From NCBI RefSeq assembly GCF_030766935.1, contig NZ_JASERL010000004.1:1-64000 (forward strand): a stretch of 64,000 nucleotides of DNA, given 5' to 3'. Of this stretch, positions 33,202 through 43,938 are shown piece after piece (position 1 is the first letter of the stretch; each line of letters starts with the position of its first letter). The translations under genes and the position numbers were made by a program. The notes under the pieces are model-generated. The model saw nothing but the letters and a program-made list of their open reading frames with translations, was not told the origin of the DNA and searched no databases. Origin of the DNA: Streptomyces sp. KL109B. GTDB taxonomy: Bacteria; Actinomycetota; Actinomycetes; Streptomycetales; Streptomycetaceae.

Positions 33202-34128
33202 TCAGCGGTCGAGCAACTTGTGGTCCACGCCCGTCAGTTGCTCCGACGCCGCCCACAACCGCTCCCCCGCCACGTCGTTGCGCGTCCACGACGCCCGCCA
33301 CGACCTGACCGGCGCCCCGCGCGTCATCAGCACCCGCGGGCCGTAGAACTCGTCGGCCCGTACGCCGGGGTCCGTGGCCGCGCGCAACGTCGGCAGCGCC
33401 CCGCCCTCGGGGGACTGCCCGACGAACCGGTTCCCGACGTCGAAGAACCGCTCCATGCCCTTGCGGCCCTCCATCTGCGCCGCGCGCGACTGCAACTCCG
33501 TGGCCGCGTACCCGGGGTGCGCCGCGGCCGCGACGAGGTTCGCGCCCGCCGCCTTCGCCCGCCGCGCCAGCTCGTGCACGAACAGCAGGTTGGCCGTCTT
33601 GGACCGCGCGTAGGCCGTCCAACGCCCGTACTTCTTCTCGCTGTTGAGGTCGGCGATGTCGATGTTGGACATGGCGTGCAGGGCGCTGGAGACGGAGACG
33701 ACGCGGGGCGCGGGCGCCGCGAGCAGGTTCGACAGGAGCAGCCCGGTGAGGGCGAAGTGCCCCAGGTGGTTCACGCCGAACTGCGTCTCGAAGCCGTCGC
33801 TGGTGCGCCCGTACGGGAGGGCCATCACGCCCGCGTTGTTGACGAGGAGGTCGAGCGGGCGGTCCTGGCGGGCCTCGGCGAAGGCGCGTACGGAGGCGAG
33901 GTCGCCGAGGTCGAGCGGGGCGAACTCGGCGTCCGCGCCGGGTACTTCGGACTTCAGGCGGTCGAGGGCCGCGGTGCCGCGCGACTCGCTGCGGCAGGCC
34001 AACACCACGTGAGCGCCCGCACGGGCCAGCTCGCGGGCGGTGACGTAGCCGATGCCGGTGTTGGCTCCGGTGACCACGGCCGTACGGCCCTGCTGGTCGG
34101 GGATGTCGGTCGCGCTCCAGCCGCTCAT
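33202..34128 (-). CDS. Short-chain dehydrogenase/reductase
   Basis: A 308-residue SDR of the retinol-dehydrogenase/WWOX-like type. The NAD(P) motif TGANTGIG (20-27), structural NNAG, and catalytic Ser (VSVSSALH), Tyr and Lys (AYARSKTAN) are all present. The Arg after the second strand (ACRSESR) suggests NADP(H). It reduces a carbonyl or oxidises an alcohol of unknown identity. ATG 34128 is preceded by AAGGGAAG. It is a single-gene unit. The intergenic region behind it carries a strong terminator and a 13-bp repeat. Confidence 0.92.
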   Translation of the reverse strand: MSGWSATDIPDQQGRTAVVTGANTGIGYVTARELARAGAHVVLACRSESRGTAALDRLKSEVPGADAEFAPLDLGDLASVRAFAEARQDRPLDLLVNNAGVMALPYGRTSDGFETQFGVNHLGHFALTGLLLSNLLAAPAPRVVSVSSALHAMSNIDIADLNSEKKYGRWTAYARSKTANLLFVHELARRAKAAGANLVAAAAHPGYAATELQSRAAQMEGRKGMERFFDVGNRFVGQSPEGGALPTLRAATDPGVRADEFYGPRVLMTRGAPVRSWRASWTRNDVAGERLWAASEQLTGVDHKLLDR

Positions 34129-34203
34129 GGATCGGCTTCCCTTCGGTGACGTCGTCTGCGCGGTTACCGCAGGGTACGCCGATCAGCACGAAGGTCCCAC
34201 GAC

Positions 34204-34257
34204 GTGACGTAGGAAAACGTGACGTACGAAAGTGACGTACGAAAGTGGCGTACGAAA
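34204..34257. repeat. 13-bp tandem repeat beside a terminator
   Basis: Units of GTGACGTACGAAA at 34219 and 34232, a variant GTGGCGTACGAAA at 34245 and a diverged copy at 34204. The array merges into the A-tract of the ppdK terminator. It lies upstream of the SDR gene on the minus strand. Confidence 0.85.
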
Positions 34258-34293
34258 AAGGGCGGCACGTCCCCCGCAGGGTGCCGCCCTTTT
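34256..34293. terminator. Bidirectional Rho-independent terminator after ppdK
   Basis: A perfect 13-bp stem AAAAGGGCGGCAC (34256-34268) / GTGCCGCCCTTTT (34281-34293) with a 12-nt loop and A/T tracts on both sides. It lies 72 bp beyond the ppdK stop on the minus strand and would stop read-through into the SDR gene. Confidence 0.9.
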
Positions 34294-34364
34294 CATGGAT
34301 ACCGGGGCCGCCGCGAATCGGTGAGGGTCGGGGACTCGCGGCGGCCCCGGAGTTCGGCTACAGG

Positions 34365-37082
<2,718 letters not shown>

Positions 37083-37497
37083 GTGTCTCGACTCCTCGAG
37101 GCTCGGTGGCTGCCCTGACGGCGAGGAACATACCCAGATCCAAGGCCTGTGGGTACGTCCACTCAGCCGTCATACGGGCGTAACCACCCGTCCGCCAGGA
37201 GATCGAAAGTGGCGGATGGAGAGCACCCCGCACATCGTTGTCTTTATTACTTGAACGCACTACCCCCGTAGACCTAGGGTTTTGCTCAGATGAGCGGGTC
37301 TTGCTCGTTTGTGCGTTCACGCCATAAATGATCGAGCAGTGGCACTCAGTGCCACGACTTGGAGAAGTGTCGGCGCCGATTTTTCGCTCATCTGAGCGCA
37401 ACCCCGATCAGGGGTGGCGAGAATCACGCCGTTTGAAACGGCCGTCGGACGGTCCGGTTCCAGCATGCGGACGCGTCCCAGGGACGAAACGGGCGCG
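37083..37497 (-). promoter_or_regulatory. ppdK upstream region with three palindromes
   Basis: No gene is seen in this gap. It holds GCTCA-GA-TGAGC (37284-37295) and CGCTCA-TC-TGAGCG (37385-37398), two 104-bp-separated copies of the same dyad in opposite senses. Between them lies GTGGCAC-TCA-GTGCCAC (37339-37355). The upstream stretch is AT-richer than the rest of the window. The palindromes look like operators or mRNA leader structures for ppdK. Confidence 0.6.
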
Positions 37498-38718
37498 TCA
37501 CACGCCGAGCGCCGCGAGCCGCCGCTCGGCCCGCTCGGGCGCGTACAGCTCCTCGACCACCAGCGCTCCCGCTCCGATGAGCGCGGAGCGCTCGCCGAGC
37601 CGGGACGTGACCACGTCCAGGTGCGCGGTCGAGCGCGGCAGGGCCCGTTGGTAGAGGAGTTCGCGGACGCCCGTGAGGAAGGCAGTTCCGGACAGATCTC
37701 CGGCGATCATGAGGACGCCGGGGTTGAGGAGCGTCACGACGGTGGCCAGTACCTCGCCGACGGCCCGCCCCGCGTCGCGCGCGAGCCGCAGCGCCTCCGG
37801 GTGCCCGGCGGCGAGCAGCGCCCGCACGTCGGAGCCGGAGGCCGCGGGGGTGCCCGCTTCGGTGAGCCGGCGCGCCAGGGCCCGGCCGCTGGCGACGGCG
37901 GCCAGGCAGCCGTACGAACCGCATCTGCACAGCGCGTCCGCGCCGCCCGGCACCCGTATGTGCCCGATGTCGCCCGCGCCCCCGTCGATGCCCCGGTAGA
38001 TCGCGCCGTCCACGACGACGCCCGCGCCGATGCCGGTGGAGACCTTGACGAGGGCGAAGGCATGGCAGTCGGGGTGGGCGGCGCGCTGTTCGCCGTACGC
38101 CATGAGGTTGGCGTCGTTGTCGACGAGGACCGGCAGGTCGGCGGGGGTGCCCGCGCCCTCGGCCACCGCGCGGGCGAGCCGGCCCACGATGTCGTAGCCG
38201 TCCCAGCCGGGCATGATCGGCGGCTGTACGACCCGGCCGGAGGCGAAGTCCACGGGCCCGGGCACCGCGAGGCCGAGTCCGCACACCGCGTCCGGCGTAC
38301 GCTCCGCCTTCTTCAGCAGGTCCCCGAACCAGGCCCCGAGTCGGGAGAGCACGGCCTCGGGTCCGTCGTCGACGGTGAGGGTGTCCGTGTGCTCGGCGAG
38401 TACGTCGCCGCCCAGGGACAGGACGGCGGCGCGGGCGTGCCGGGTGTCGAGGTCGGCGGCGAGCACCACGGCGTGCGCGTCGTCGAACTCCAGGTGGATC
38501 GAAGGGCGGCCGCCGAGCCGGGAGTTGACGGGTCCCGCGACGCCTTCGCGCAGCCAGCCGGCCCGGAAGAGCCGGTCGAGGCGCTGGCCGACGGTGGCCC
38601 TGGACAGGCCGGTGACTTCCTGGAGTGCGCCCCGCGTGGTCGCCCTGCCGCTCCGCACCATGTGGAGCAACTCCCCGGCGCTCGCCCGGTTCCCCGCCGT
38701 GCCCGCAATGCCCGCCAT
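37498..38718 (-). CDS. ROK-family transcriptional repressor
   Basis: A 406-residue ROK protein: an N-terminal winged helix-turn-helix (TTRGALQEVTGLSRATVGQ), then the ROK kinase-like domain (GLGLAVPGPVDF, VDNDANLMAYGE, GGAGDIGH). The zinc motif CRCGSYGCLA is present, with Ala replacing the Glu typical of kinases, which fits a regulator rather than a sugar kinase. It diverges from two glycosidase genes and probably represses them until a sugar ligand binds. ATG 38718 has AGGGGG upstream. No TTA codon is present, unlike its divergent neighbour. Confidence 0.93.
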   Translation of the reverse strand: MAGIAGTAGNRASAGELLHMVRSGRATTRGALQEVTGLSRATVGQRLDRLFRAGWLREGVAGPVNSRLGGRPSIHLEFDDAHAVVLAADLDTRHARAAVLSLGGDVLAEHTDTLTVDDGPEAVLSRLGAWFGDLLKKAERTPDAVCGLGLAVPGPVDFASGRVVQPPIMPGWDGYDIVGRLARAVAEGAGTPADLPVLVDNDANLMAYGEQRAAHPDCHAFALVKVSTGIGAGVVVDGAIYRGIDGGAGDIGHIRVPGGADALCRCGSYGCLAAVASGRALARRLTEAGTPAASGSDVRALLAAGHPEALRLARDAGRAVGEVLATVVTLLNPGVLMIAGDLSGTAFLTGVRELLYQRALPRSTAHLDVVTSRLGERSALIGAGALVVEELYAPERAERRLAALGV

Positions 38719-38757
38719 GCCGCGTCAACCCCCTTGCGTTCATCAACTGTGCGTTAC

Positions 38758-38797
38758 ATTCTAGGTTTTGCGTGTTAAGTAGACGTAACTCTAGGCT
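38758..38797. promoter_or_regulatory. Divergent promoter between ROK regulator and glycosidase genes
   Basis: On the plus strand TTGCGT (38768-38773) and TAGGCT (38792-38797) are 18 bp apart. On the minus strand TAGAAT (complement of 38758-38763) is a good -10 for the ROK gene. The overlap of the two, in an unusually AT-rich 40 bp, suits coordinated repression by the ROK protein. Confidence 0.5.
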
Positions 38798-38867
38798 GCA
38801 TGCCGCGTAACCGGCAGCCCCCGGCAGACAACCCCGGAAGAGAACCGGAAGGGACGTGGGAGAGCCT

Positions 38868-40217
38868 GTGGAGCACACGACCGAGCGGCAGGGAAGCGCG
38901 CTGCGGCCCGCACGGCCCGGCGCCTCCTTATGGGACCGTGCCGCGCGCGTGCTCGACGCGAACTGGACGGGCACCTCGACCGTCCCCTCGCGCACGCTCT
39001 ACCCCCACCAGTGGTCCTGGGACTCGGCGTTCATCGCGATCGGCCTGCGCCACGTCTCCGCCCTGCGCGCCCAGGTGGAACTGGAGACGCTGCTCGCCGC
39101 CCAGTGGGGCGACGGCCGGATCCCGCACATCGTCTTCAACCCCGCCGTCCCGCTCGACGCCTACTTCCCGAGCCCCGACTTCTGGCGCTCCGCCACCGCG
39201 GGCCGCGCCGCCGGCGCCCCGGCCGCCGTGCAGACATCGGGCATCGTGCAACCGCCCGTGCACGCGCTGGCCGCCTGGCTGGTGCACCGCGCCGACCCGG
39301 AACTCTCCCGCGCCCGCGGCTTCCTCGCGCGCGTCTACCCCGGCCTCGCGTCCTGGCACCGCTACCTCCTGCACCGCCGCGACCACGGCGGCGGGGGCCT
39401 GGCCGCCGTGATCCACCCGTGGGAGCAGGGCATGGACAACAGCCCGTGCTGGGACGCCCCGCTCCGCCGGGTGTCCCCCGCCCCCGCCCGGACGTTCCGC
39501 CGCGCGGACCTGGAGCACGGGGTGGCACAGGACCGGCCGACGGACCTCGACTACGGGCGGTACGTGCGGCTTGCCGCCGACTACCGGGACGGCCAATACG
39601 CGGACGTGGTGGGCGGGTTCGCGGTCGAGGACCCGTCCTTCAACGCGCTGCTCGCCGCCTCCGAGCACGCCCTCGCGCGGATCGCCTGCGAGTTGGGAGC
39701 GGTGGGGACGGCGCGGCACGCGCGGGCGGAGCGGCTGACGGCGGCGCTGGTGCGGCGGCTGTGGGATCCGGCGGCGGGAATGTTCTTCTGCCGGGATCTA
39801 CGCGGCGGGGGTGGAGATCTCGTCGTGGAGTACGGCGTCTCCGGGCTGCTGCCGCTGATCCTGCCGACGCTGCCGCAGGAGGTGACGCGGGCGCTCGTCG
39901 CCACCGCGTGCGGACCGCACTTCGGCCTCGGCGACCTGACGCGCCTGGCCCCGAGCTACGACCTCCGGAGCCCGGCCTTCGACCCGCACCGCTACTGGCG
40001 CGGGCCCGCCTGGTTCAACACCAACTGGCTGCTGGAACACGGACTCCGGCTGCACGGCGAGCACGCGCGGGCCGCGCGCCTGCGCACCGCCATGCTCGAC
40101 GTCGCGGGGGCGTCGGACTTCGCCGAGTACGTGAATCCCCGTACGGGGGCGGGCTGCGGCGCCCGCGGCTTCGGCTGGACGGCCGCGCTGACGCTGGATC
40201 TGCTATCCGCTGGGTGA
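38868..40217 (+). CDS. GH63/MGH-like glycoside hydrolase with a TTA codon
   Basis: A 449-residue (alpha/alpha)6-barrel protein, similar to mannosylglycerate/glucosylglycerate-hydrolase-like and GH63 enzymes. Motifs include PHQWSWDSAFIAIGLRH, IHPWEQGMDNSPCWD with candidate catalytic acids, VGGFAVEDPSFNALL and YWRGPAWFNTNWLLEHG. It probably hydrolyses an alpha-glycosidic bond of a small sugar or glycogen-derived product. GTG 38868 is preferred (GGAG 6-7 nt upstream); GTG 38856 is an alternative. Leu at 38928-38930 is TTA, the rare codon read by the bldA tRNA, so translation may be developmentally restricted. The next gene begins 13 bp downstream. Confidence 0.85.
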   Translation: MEHTTERQGSALRPARPGASLWDRAARVLDANWTGTSTVPSRTLYPHQWSWDSAFIAIGLRHVSALRAQVELETLLAAQWGDGRIPHIVFNPAVPLDAYFPSPDFWRSATAGRAAGAPAAVQTSGIVQPPVHALAAWLVHRADPELSRARGFLARVYPGLASWHRYLLHRRDHGGGGLAAVIHPWEQGMDNSPCWDAPLRRVSPAPARTFRRADLEHGVAQDRPTDLDYGRYVRLAADYRDGQYADVVGGFAVEDPSFNALLAASEHALARIACELGAVGTARHARAERLTAALVRRLWDPAAGMFFCRDLRGGGGDLVVEYGVSGLLPLILPTLPQEVTRALVATACGPHFGLGDLTRLAPSYDLRSPAFDPHRYWRGPAWFNTNWLLEHGLRLHGEHARAARLRTAMLDVAGASDFAEYVNPRTGAGCGARGFGWTAALTLDLLSAG

Positions 40218-40230
40218 GAGGACGGACGTC

Positions 40231-42195
40231 GTGACGACGGATGGGCAAGGATACGAGCAGGGACGCCAACTCCTGGTCTGCGGAGAGACGTTCGCGGCGA
40301 CGGACCCGTCCGGCGCGCTCACCGCGGTGCGCGGCGGCTCCTCCCCCGACGGCCTGTTCGTACGGGACGCGCGCCACCTGTGCCGCTGGCAGCTCACGGT
40401 CGACGGGGCCGCGCCGGAGGTCCTCGCCCCCATGTCGTACGAGCAGGAGGGCGTGGGCCGCTGCGTGCTCGTGCGGCGCGGCGGACGTCAGGAGCCGTCG
40501 CCGTACACGGTGTTCCGTGAACAGGCGGTGGCGGAGGCCTCGTTCGTGGAGCGGCTGCGGGTCGTCTCGAACCGCCCGGCGCCGACGACGGTACGCATCG
40601 CGCTCACGGTCGACGCGGACTTCACCGACCAGTTCGAGCTGCGCTCCGACCACCGTACGTACGTCAAGACGGGCGCGGTCCGCACCCGCGAAGTCCTCGA
40701 CGACGGCGTGGAGTTCACGTACACGCGCGGCGACTGGTGCTCCTCGACGACCGTGACGAGCGAGCCGCCGCCGGACGGGGTCGAGGAGACGGGAACCGGG
40801 GCGCGCCGCCTCGTATGGACCCTGGACCTGCCGGGCCAGGGCGGGGCCGAGCTGACGCTGCGGGTGGTGGCGCGACCGTCGGGCACGGAGCCGGTACGAG
40901 CCCCGGAGAGCCCTGCCGCGGTGTCGTCCGAACTGGCCGACACCGTAAGGGAGTTCACGGACGGAGTCGAGCTGCCCGCGGGCGCCTGGCCGGAACTCTC
41001 GCAGGCCTGCGCGCGCGGGCTCGCGGACCTCGCGGTGCTGCGGGTCGCGGCGGCGGGCCCGGACGGGGAGCGGCACCTGGTACCGGCGGCGGGCGTGCCG
41101 TGGTTCCTGACGCTGCTCGGCCGGGACGCGGCACTCACCTCGCTCTTCGCGCTGCCGTACCGCCCCGAACTGGCCGCCGCGACCCTCCCCGTACTGGCCG
41201 CGACGCAGGCCACCGAGGCGGTGGAGGGGCCGGTGGCGCAGCCCGGGAAGATCGTGCACGAGGTGCGCCACGGCGAGCTGGCGCACTTCGGCCAGGTCCC
41301 CTTCGGCCGCTACTACGGCTCGGTGGACGCGACACCGCTGTTCCTCGTGCTGCTGGGCGCGTACGTGGAGCAGACCGGGGACGCCGGTCCTGCCCGCCGC
41401 CTGGAGTCCCACGCGCGGGCGGCGGTCGGCTGGATGCTCGACCACGGCGGGCTCACGTCACGCGGCTACCTCGTCTACCGGGCCGACCGGGGCGGCCTCG
41501 CCAACCAGAACTGGAAGGACTCCCCCGGCGCGATCTGCGCGGCCGACGGCGGCCGGGCGACGGGTCCGGTGATGGCGGCCGGGGCGCAGGGCTACGCGTA
41601 CGACGCGCTGCGCCGCACGGCGACGCTCGCGCGCACGGTCTGGTCCGACGCGGTCTACGCGGACCTGCTGGAACAGGCGGCGTCGGACCTTCGGGACCGT
41701 TTCGTACGGGACTTCTGGATGCCGGAGAAGCGCTTCCCGGCGCTGGCGCTCGACGGCGAGGGCAGGCAGCTGGACGCGCTGGCGTCGGACGCGGGCCATC
41801 TGCTGTGGTCGGGTCTCCTCGACAAGGAGTACGGGGAGGAGGTCGGCCGCCGTCTCCTGGAACCGGACTTCTTCTCCGGCTGGGGCGTCCGCACGGTGGC
41901 CTCCGGCCAGGGCGCCTACCACCCGCTCTCCTACCACCGGGGTTCGGTCTGGCCGCACGACAACGCGCTGATCGCGCTGGGCCTTGCGCGGTACGGGCTG
42001 CACGACGAGGCGCGGGTGGTGGCGGGCGGCCTCATCGCCGCGGCGAGCGCGTGCGGGGGCCGTCTCCCGGAGGTGCTGGCGGGGTACGCGCGCTCGACGT
42101 ACCCGGGGCCGGTGCCGTACCCGTACGCCTGCCAGCGGGAGTCGCGGTCGGCGGCAGCACCGTTGGCGCTGCTGACGGCGGTGGGGGGAGGCTGA
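40231..42195 (+). CDS. Glycogen-debranching-type amylo-alpha-1,6-glucosidase
   Basis: A 654-residue protein. The N-terminal GDE_N-like beta domain (VRGGSSPDGLFVRDARHLCRW in part) is followed by an (alpha/alpha)6 catalytic domain with GVPWFLTLLGRDAAL, GLANQNWKDSPGAI, SDAGHLLWSGLLD and YHRGSVWPHDNALIALGL. These match the amylo-alpha-1,6-glucosidase family that debranches oligosaccharides. It sits 13 bp after the GH63-like gene and so shares its promoter and probable ROK control. GTG 40231 follows GAGAGGACGG. A dispersed palindromic element starts right after the stop codon. Confidence 0.9.
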   Translation: MTTDGQGYEQGRQLLVCGETFAATDPSGALTAVRGGSSPDGLFVRDARHLCRWQLTVDGAAPEVLAPMSYEQEGVGRCVLVRRGGRQEPSPYTVFREQAVAEASFVERLRVVSNRPAPTTVRIALTVDADFTDQFELRSDHRTYVKTGAVRTREVLDDGVEFTYTRGDWCSSTTVTSEPPPDGVEETGTGARRLVWTLDLPGQGGAELTLRVVARPSGTEPVRAPESPAAVSSELADTVREFTDGVELPAGAWPELSQACARGLADLAVLRVAAAGPDGERHLVPAAGVPWFLTLLGRDAALTSLFALPYRPELAAATLPVLAATQATEAVEGPVAQPGKIVHEVRHGELAHFGQVPFGRYYGSVDATPLFLVLLGAYVEQTGDAGPARRLESHARAAVGWMLDHGGLTSRGYLVYRADRGGLANQNWKDSPGAICAADGGRATGPVMAAGAQGYAYDALRRTATLARTVWSDAVYADLLEQAASDLRDRFVRDFWMPEKRFPALALDGEGRQLDALASDAGHLLWSGLLDKEYGEEVGRRLLEPDFFSGWGVRTVASGQGAYHPLSYHRGSVWPHDNALIALGLARYGLHDEARVVAGGLIAAASACGGRLPEVLAGYARSTYPGPVPYPYACQRESRSAAAPLALLTAVGGG

Positions 42196-42196
42196 G

Positions 42197-42303
42197 GCCC
42201 CGGCCAATCAAGCCCCTGCGGCGATTGAGCGCCGAACAACTCAAGCCCCGGCCAATCAAGCCCCTGCGGCGATTGAGCAGCGGGGTCCGGGGCAGAGCCC
42301 CGG
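42197..42303. repeat. Dispersed palindromic element, locus E (one partial and one full copy)
   Basis: Inverted-orientation copies: CAATCAAGCCCCTGCGGCG-type ends start at 42204 and 42252, with GCCCCGGCCAATCAAGCCCC repeated with a 48-bp period. Only the second continues into the full element, GCGGGGTCCGGGGCAGAGCC at 42280. They lie in the gap between the convergent debranching-enzyme and dus genes. Confidence 0.85.
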
Positions 42304-42336
42304 GCCGCAACCACGGCGCCGCGCAACAGGCCCCGG

Positions 42337-43464
42337 TCACCCCCCGGACGTGTCCAGTTCCGCGTCCTCGCTGATACCCGCGCAGTCGTACGGATCCTTG
42401 AGCCACCCGTCCGGCAGGACGACCCGGCCATTGCCCGACGTACGGCCACGAGGACCGTCGGCGCCGGTGGGCCACCCCTGATCGAGGTCCAACTCGTCCA
42501 GGCCCGAACGGAGTTCCTCCAGCGACGACGTGATCGCCAGCCGCTTGCGCATCTCCGAGCCGACCGCGAACCCCTTCAGGTACCAGGCCACGTGCTTACG
42601 GAAGTCGATCACGCCGCGCGACTCGTCGCCGATCCACTCGCCGAGCAGCGTCGCGTGCCGCACCATCGCGTCCGCGACCACCCGCAACGTCGGCCGGGCA
42701 CGGTCCTCGCGCCCCTCGAACGCCGCCACCAGATCCGCGAACAGCCACGGCCGCCCGAGGCAGCCGCGCCCCACGACGACTCCGTCGACCCCGGTCTCGC
42801 GGACCATGCGCAGCGCGTCGTCCGCCGACCAGATGTCGCCGTTGCCGAGCACCGGGATCTCCGGGACGTGCTCCTTCAGGCGCGCGATCGCGTCCCAGTC
42901 GGCCGTGCCGCCGTAGTGCTCGGCCGCCGTGCGCCCGTGCAGGGCGATCGCCGTGACGCCCTCCTCGACCGCGATCCGGCCCGCGTCGAGGTACGTGATG
43001 TGGTCGTCGTCGATGCCCTTGCGCATCTTCATCGTGACCGGGAGGTCGCCCGCCCCCGACACCGCTTCCTTCAGGATCGCGCGCAGCAGGTTCCGCTTGT
43101 ACGGGAGCGCCGAGCCGCCGCCCTTGCGGGTCACCTTCGGGACCGGGCAGCCGAAGTTCAGGTCGATGTGGTCGGCGAGGTCCTCCTCCGCGATCATGCG
43201 GACGGCCTTGCCGACGGTGGCCGGGTCGACGCCGTACAGCTGGATGGAGCGGGGCTTCTCGGTCTCGTCGAAGTGGATGAGCTGCATCGTCTTCTCGTTG
43301 CGCTCGACCAGCGCCCGCGTCGTGATCATCTCGCTCACGAAGAGGCCCTTGCCGCCGGAGAACTCCCGGCACAGCGTGCGGAACGGCGCGTTCGTGATCC
43401 CGGCCATGGGGGCGAGGACGACGGGCGGTTGCACGTGGTGGGGGCCGATGGTCAGAGCGGGCAT
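42337..43464 (-). CDS. dusB: tRNA-dihydrouridine synthase DusB
   Basis: A 375-residue FMN enzyme that reduces uridines in the tRNA D-loop. Conserved pieces: LAPMAGITNAPFRTLCREF, SIQLYGVDPATVGKA, IDLNFGCPVPKVTRKGGGSA (with the catalytic Cys), ALHGRTAAEHYGG, VLGNGDIWSADDAL and VGRGCLGRPWLF. ATG 43464 has GGAGAG about 9 nt upstream. The frame is open further upstream only because it runs through a 41-bp repeat array with low complexity, which is not coding. Confidence 0.96.
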   Translation of the reverse strand: MPALTIGPHHVQPPVVLAPMAGITNAPFRTLCREFSGGKGLFVSEMITTRALVERNEKTMQLIHFDETEKPRSIQLYGVDPATVGKAVRMIAEEDLADHIDLNFGCPVPKVTRKGGGSALPYKRNLLRAILKEAVSGAGDLPVTMKMRKGIDDDHITYLDAGRIAVEEGVTAIALHGRTAAEHYGGTADWDAIARLKEHVPEIPVLGNGDIWSADDALRMVRETGVDGVVVGRGCLGRPWLFADLVAAFEGREDRARPTLRVVADAMVRHATLLGEWIGDESRGVIDFRKHVAWYLKGFAVGSEMRKRLAITSSLEELRSGLDELDLDQGWPTGADGPRGRTSGNGRVVLPDGWLKDPYDCAGISEDAELDTSGG

Positions 43465-43564
43465 CGCGGGGCTCTCCGAGCGGACGACGGGTGGGGGTCG
43501 GCGTCCATTGTCCCTCATGGTCCGGTTGGCCCGGTCGTATGGTCCCGGCCTCCCGCTCCCACGC

Positions 43565-43868
43565 CTCGGGGCTCTGCCCCGGACCCCGCGCCTCAATCGC
43601 CGGCGGGGCTTGATAGGTCCGGCACCCCGCACCGCCACCGCCGGAAGGGCTTGATGTGTCCGGCACCCCACCCTGCCACCGCCGGAAGGGCTTGATGTGT
43701 CCGGCACCCCGCACTGCCACCGCCGGAAGGGCTTGATGTGTCCGGCACCCCGCACTGCCACCGCCGGAAGGGCTTGATGTGTCCGGCACCCCACGCTGCC
43801 AGCACCCGAAGAACCTGACAGGTCCGGCACCCCGCGCTGCCAGCACCGGAAGGGCTTGATATTCGGCG
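43565..43868. repeat. Dispersed palindromic element, locus F, with a 41-bp tandem array
   Basis: A full element (43565-43612, CTCGGGGCTCTGCCCCGG...CGGGGCTTGA) is followed by six 41-bp units starting at 43607, 43648, 43689, 43730, 43771 and 43812. Each carries CCGGAAGGGCTTGAT, the end of the element, plus a spacer. Within each unit TCCGGC and GCCGGA can pair as a hairpin. The array fills most of the 474-bp divergent gap between dusB and an exporter gene; no gene is seen there. Confidence 0.92.
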
Positions 43869-43938
43869 CCTCGGACGTCGGGCCGGCCCGTTGTGGCCGA
43901 CGTCTCGCCGCACAGCAGATCCGGCTACCGTCGGACAC

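Noticed and set aside
43607..43860. Regularly repeated units resembling a CRISPR array
   Set aside because: The 41-bp units are contiguous and similar over their whole length, with no unique spacers and no cas genes. They are tandem copies of one end of the dispersed element.
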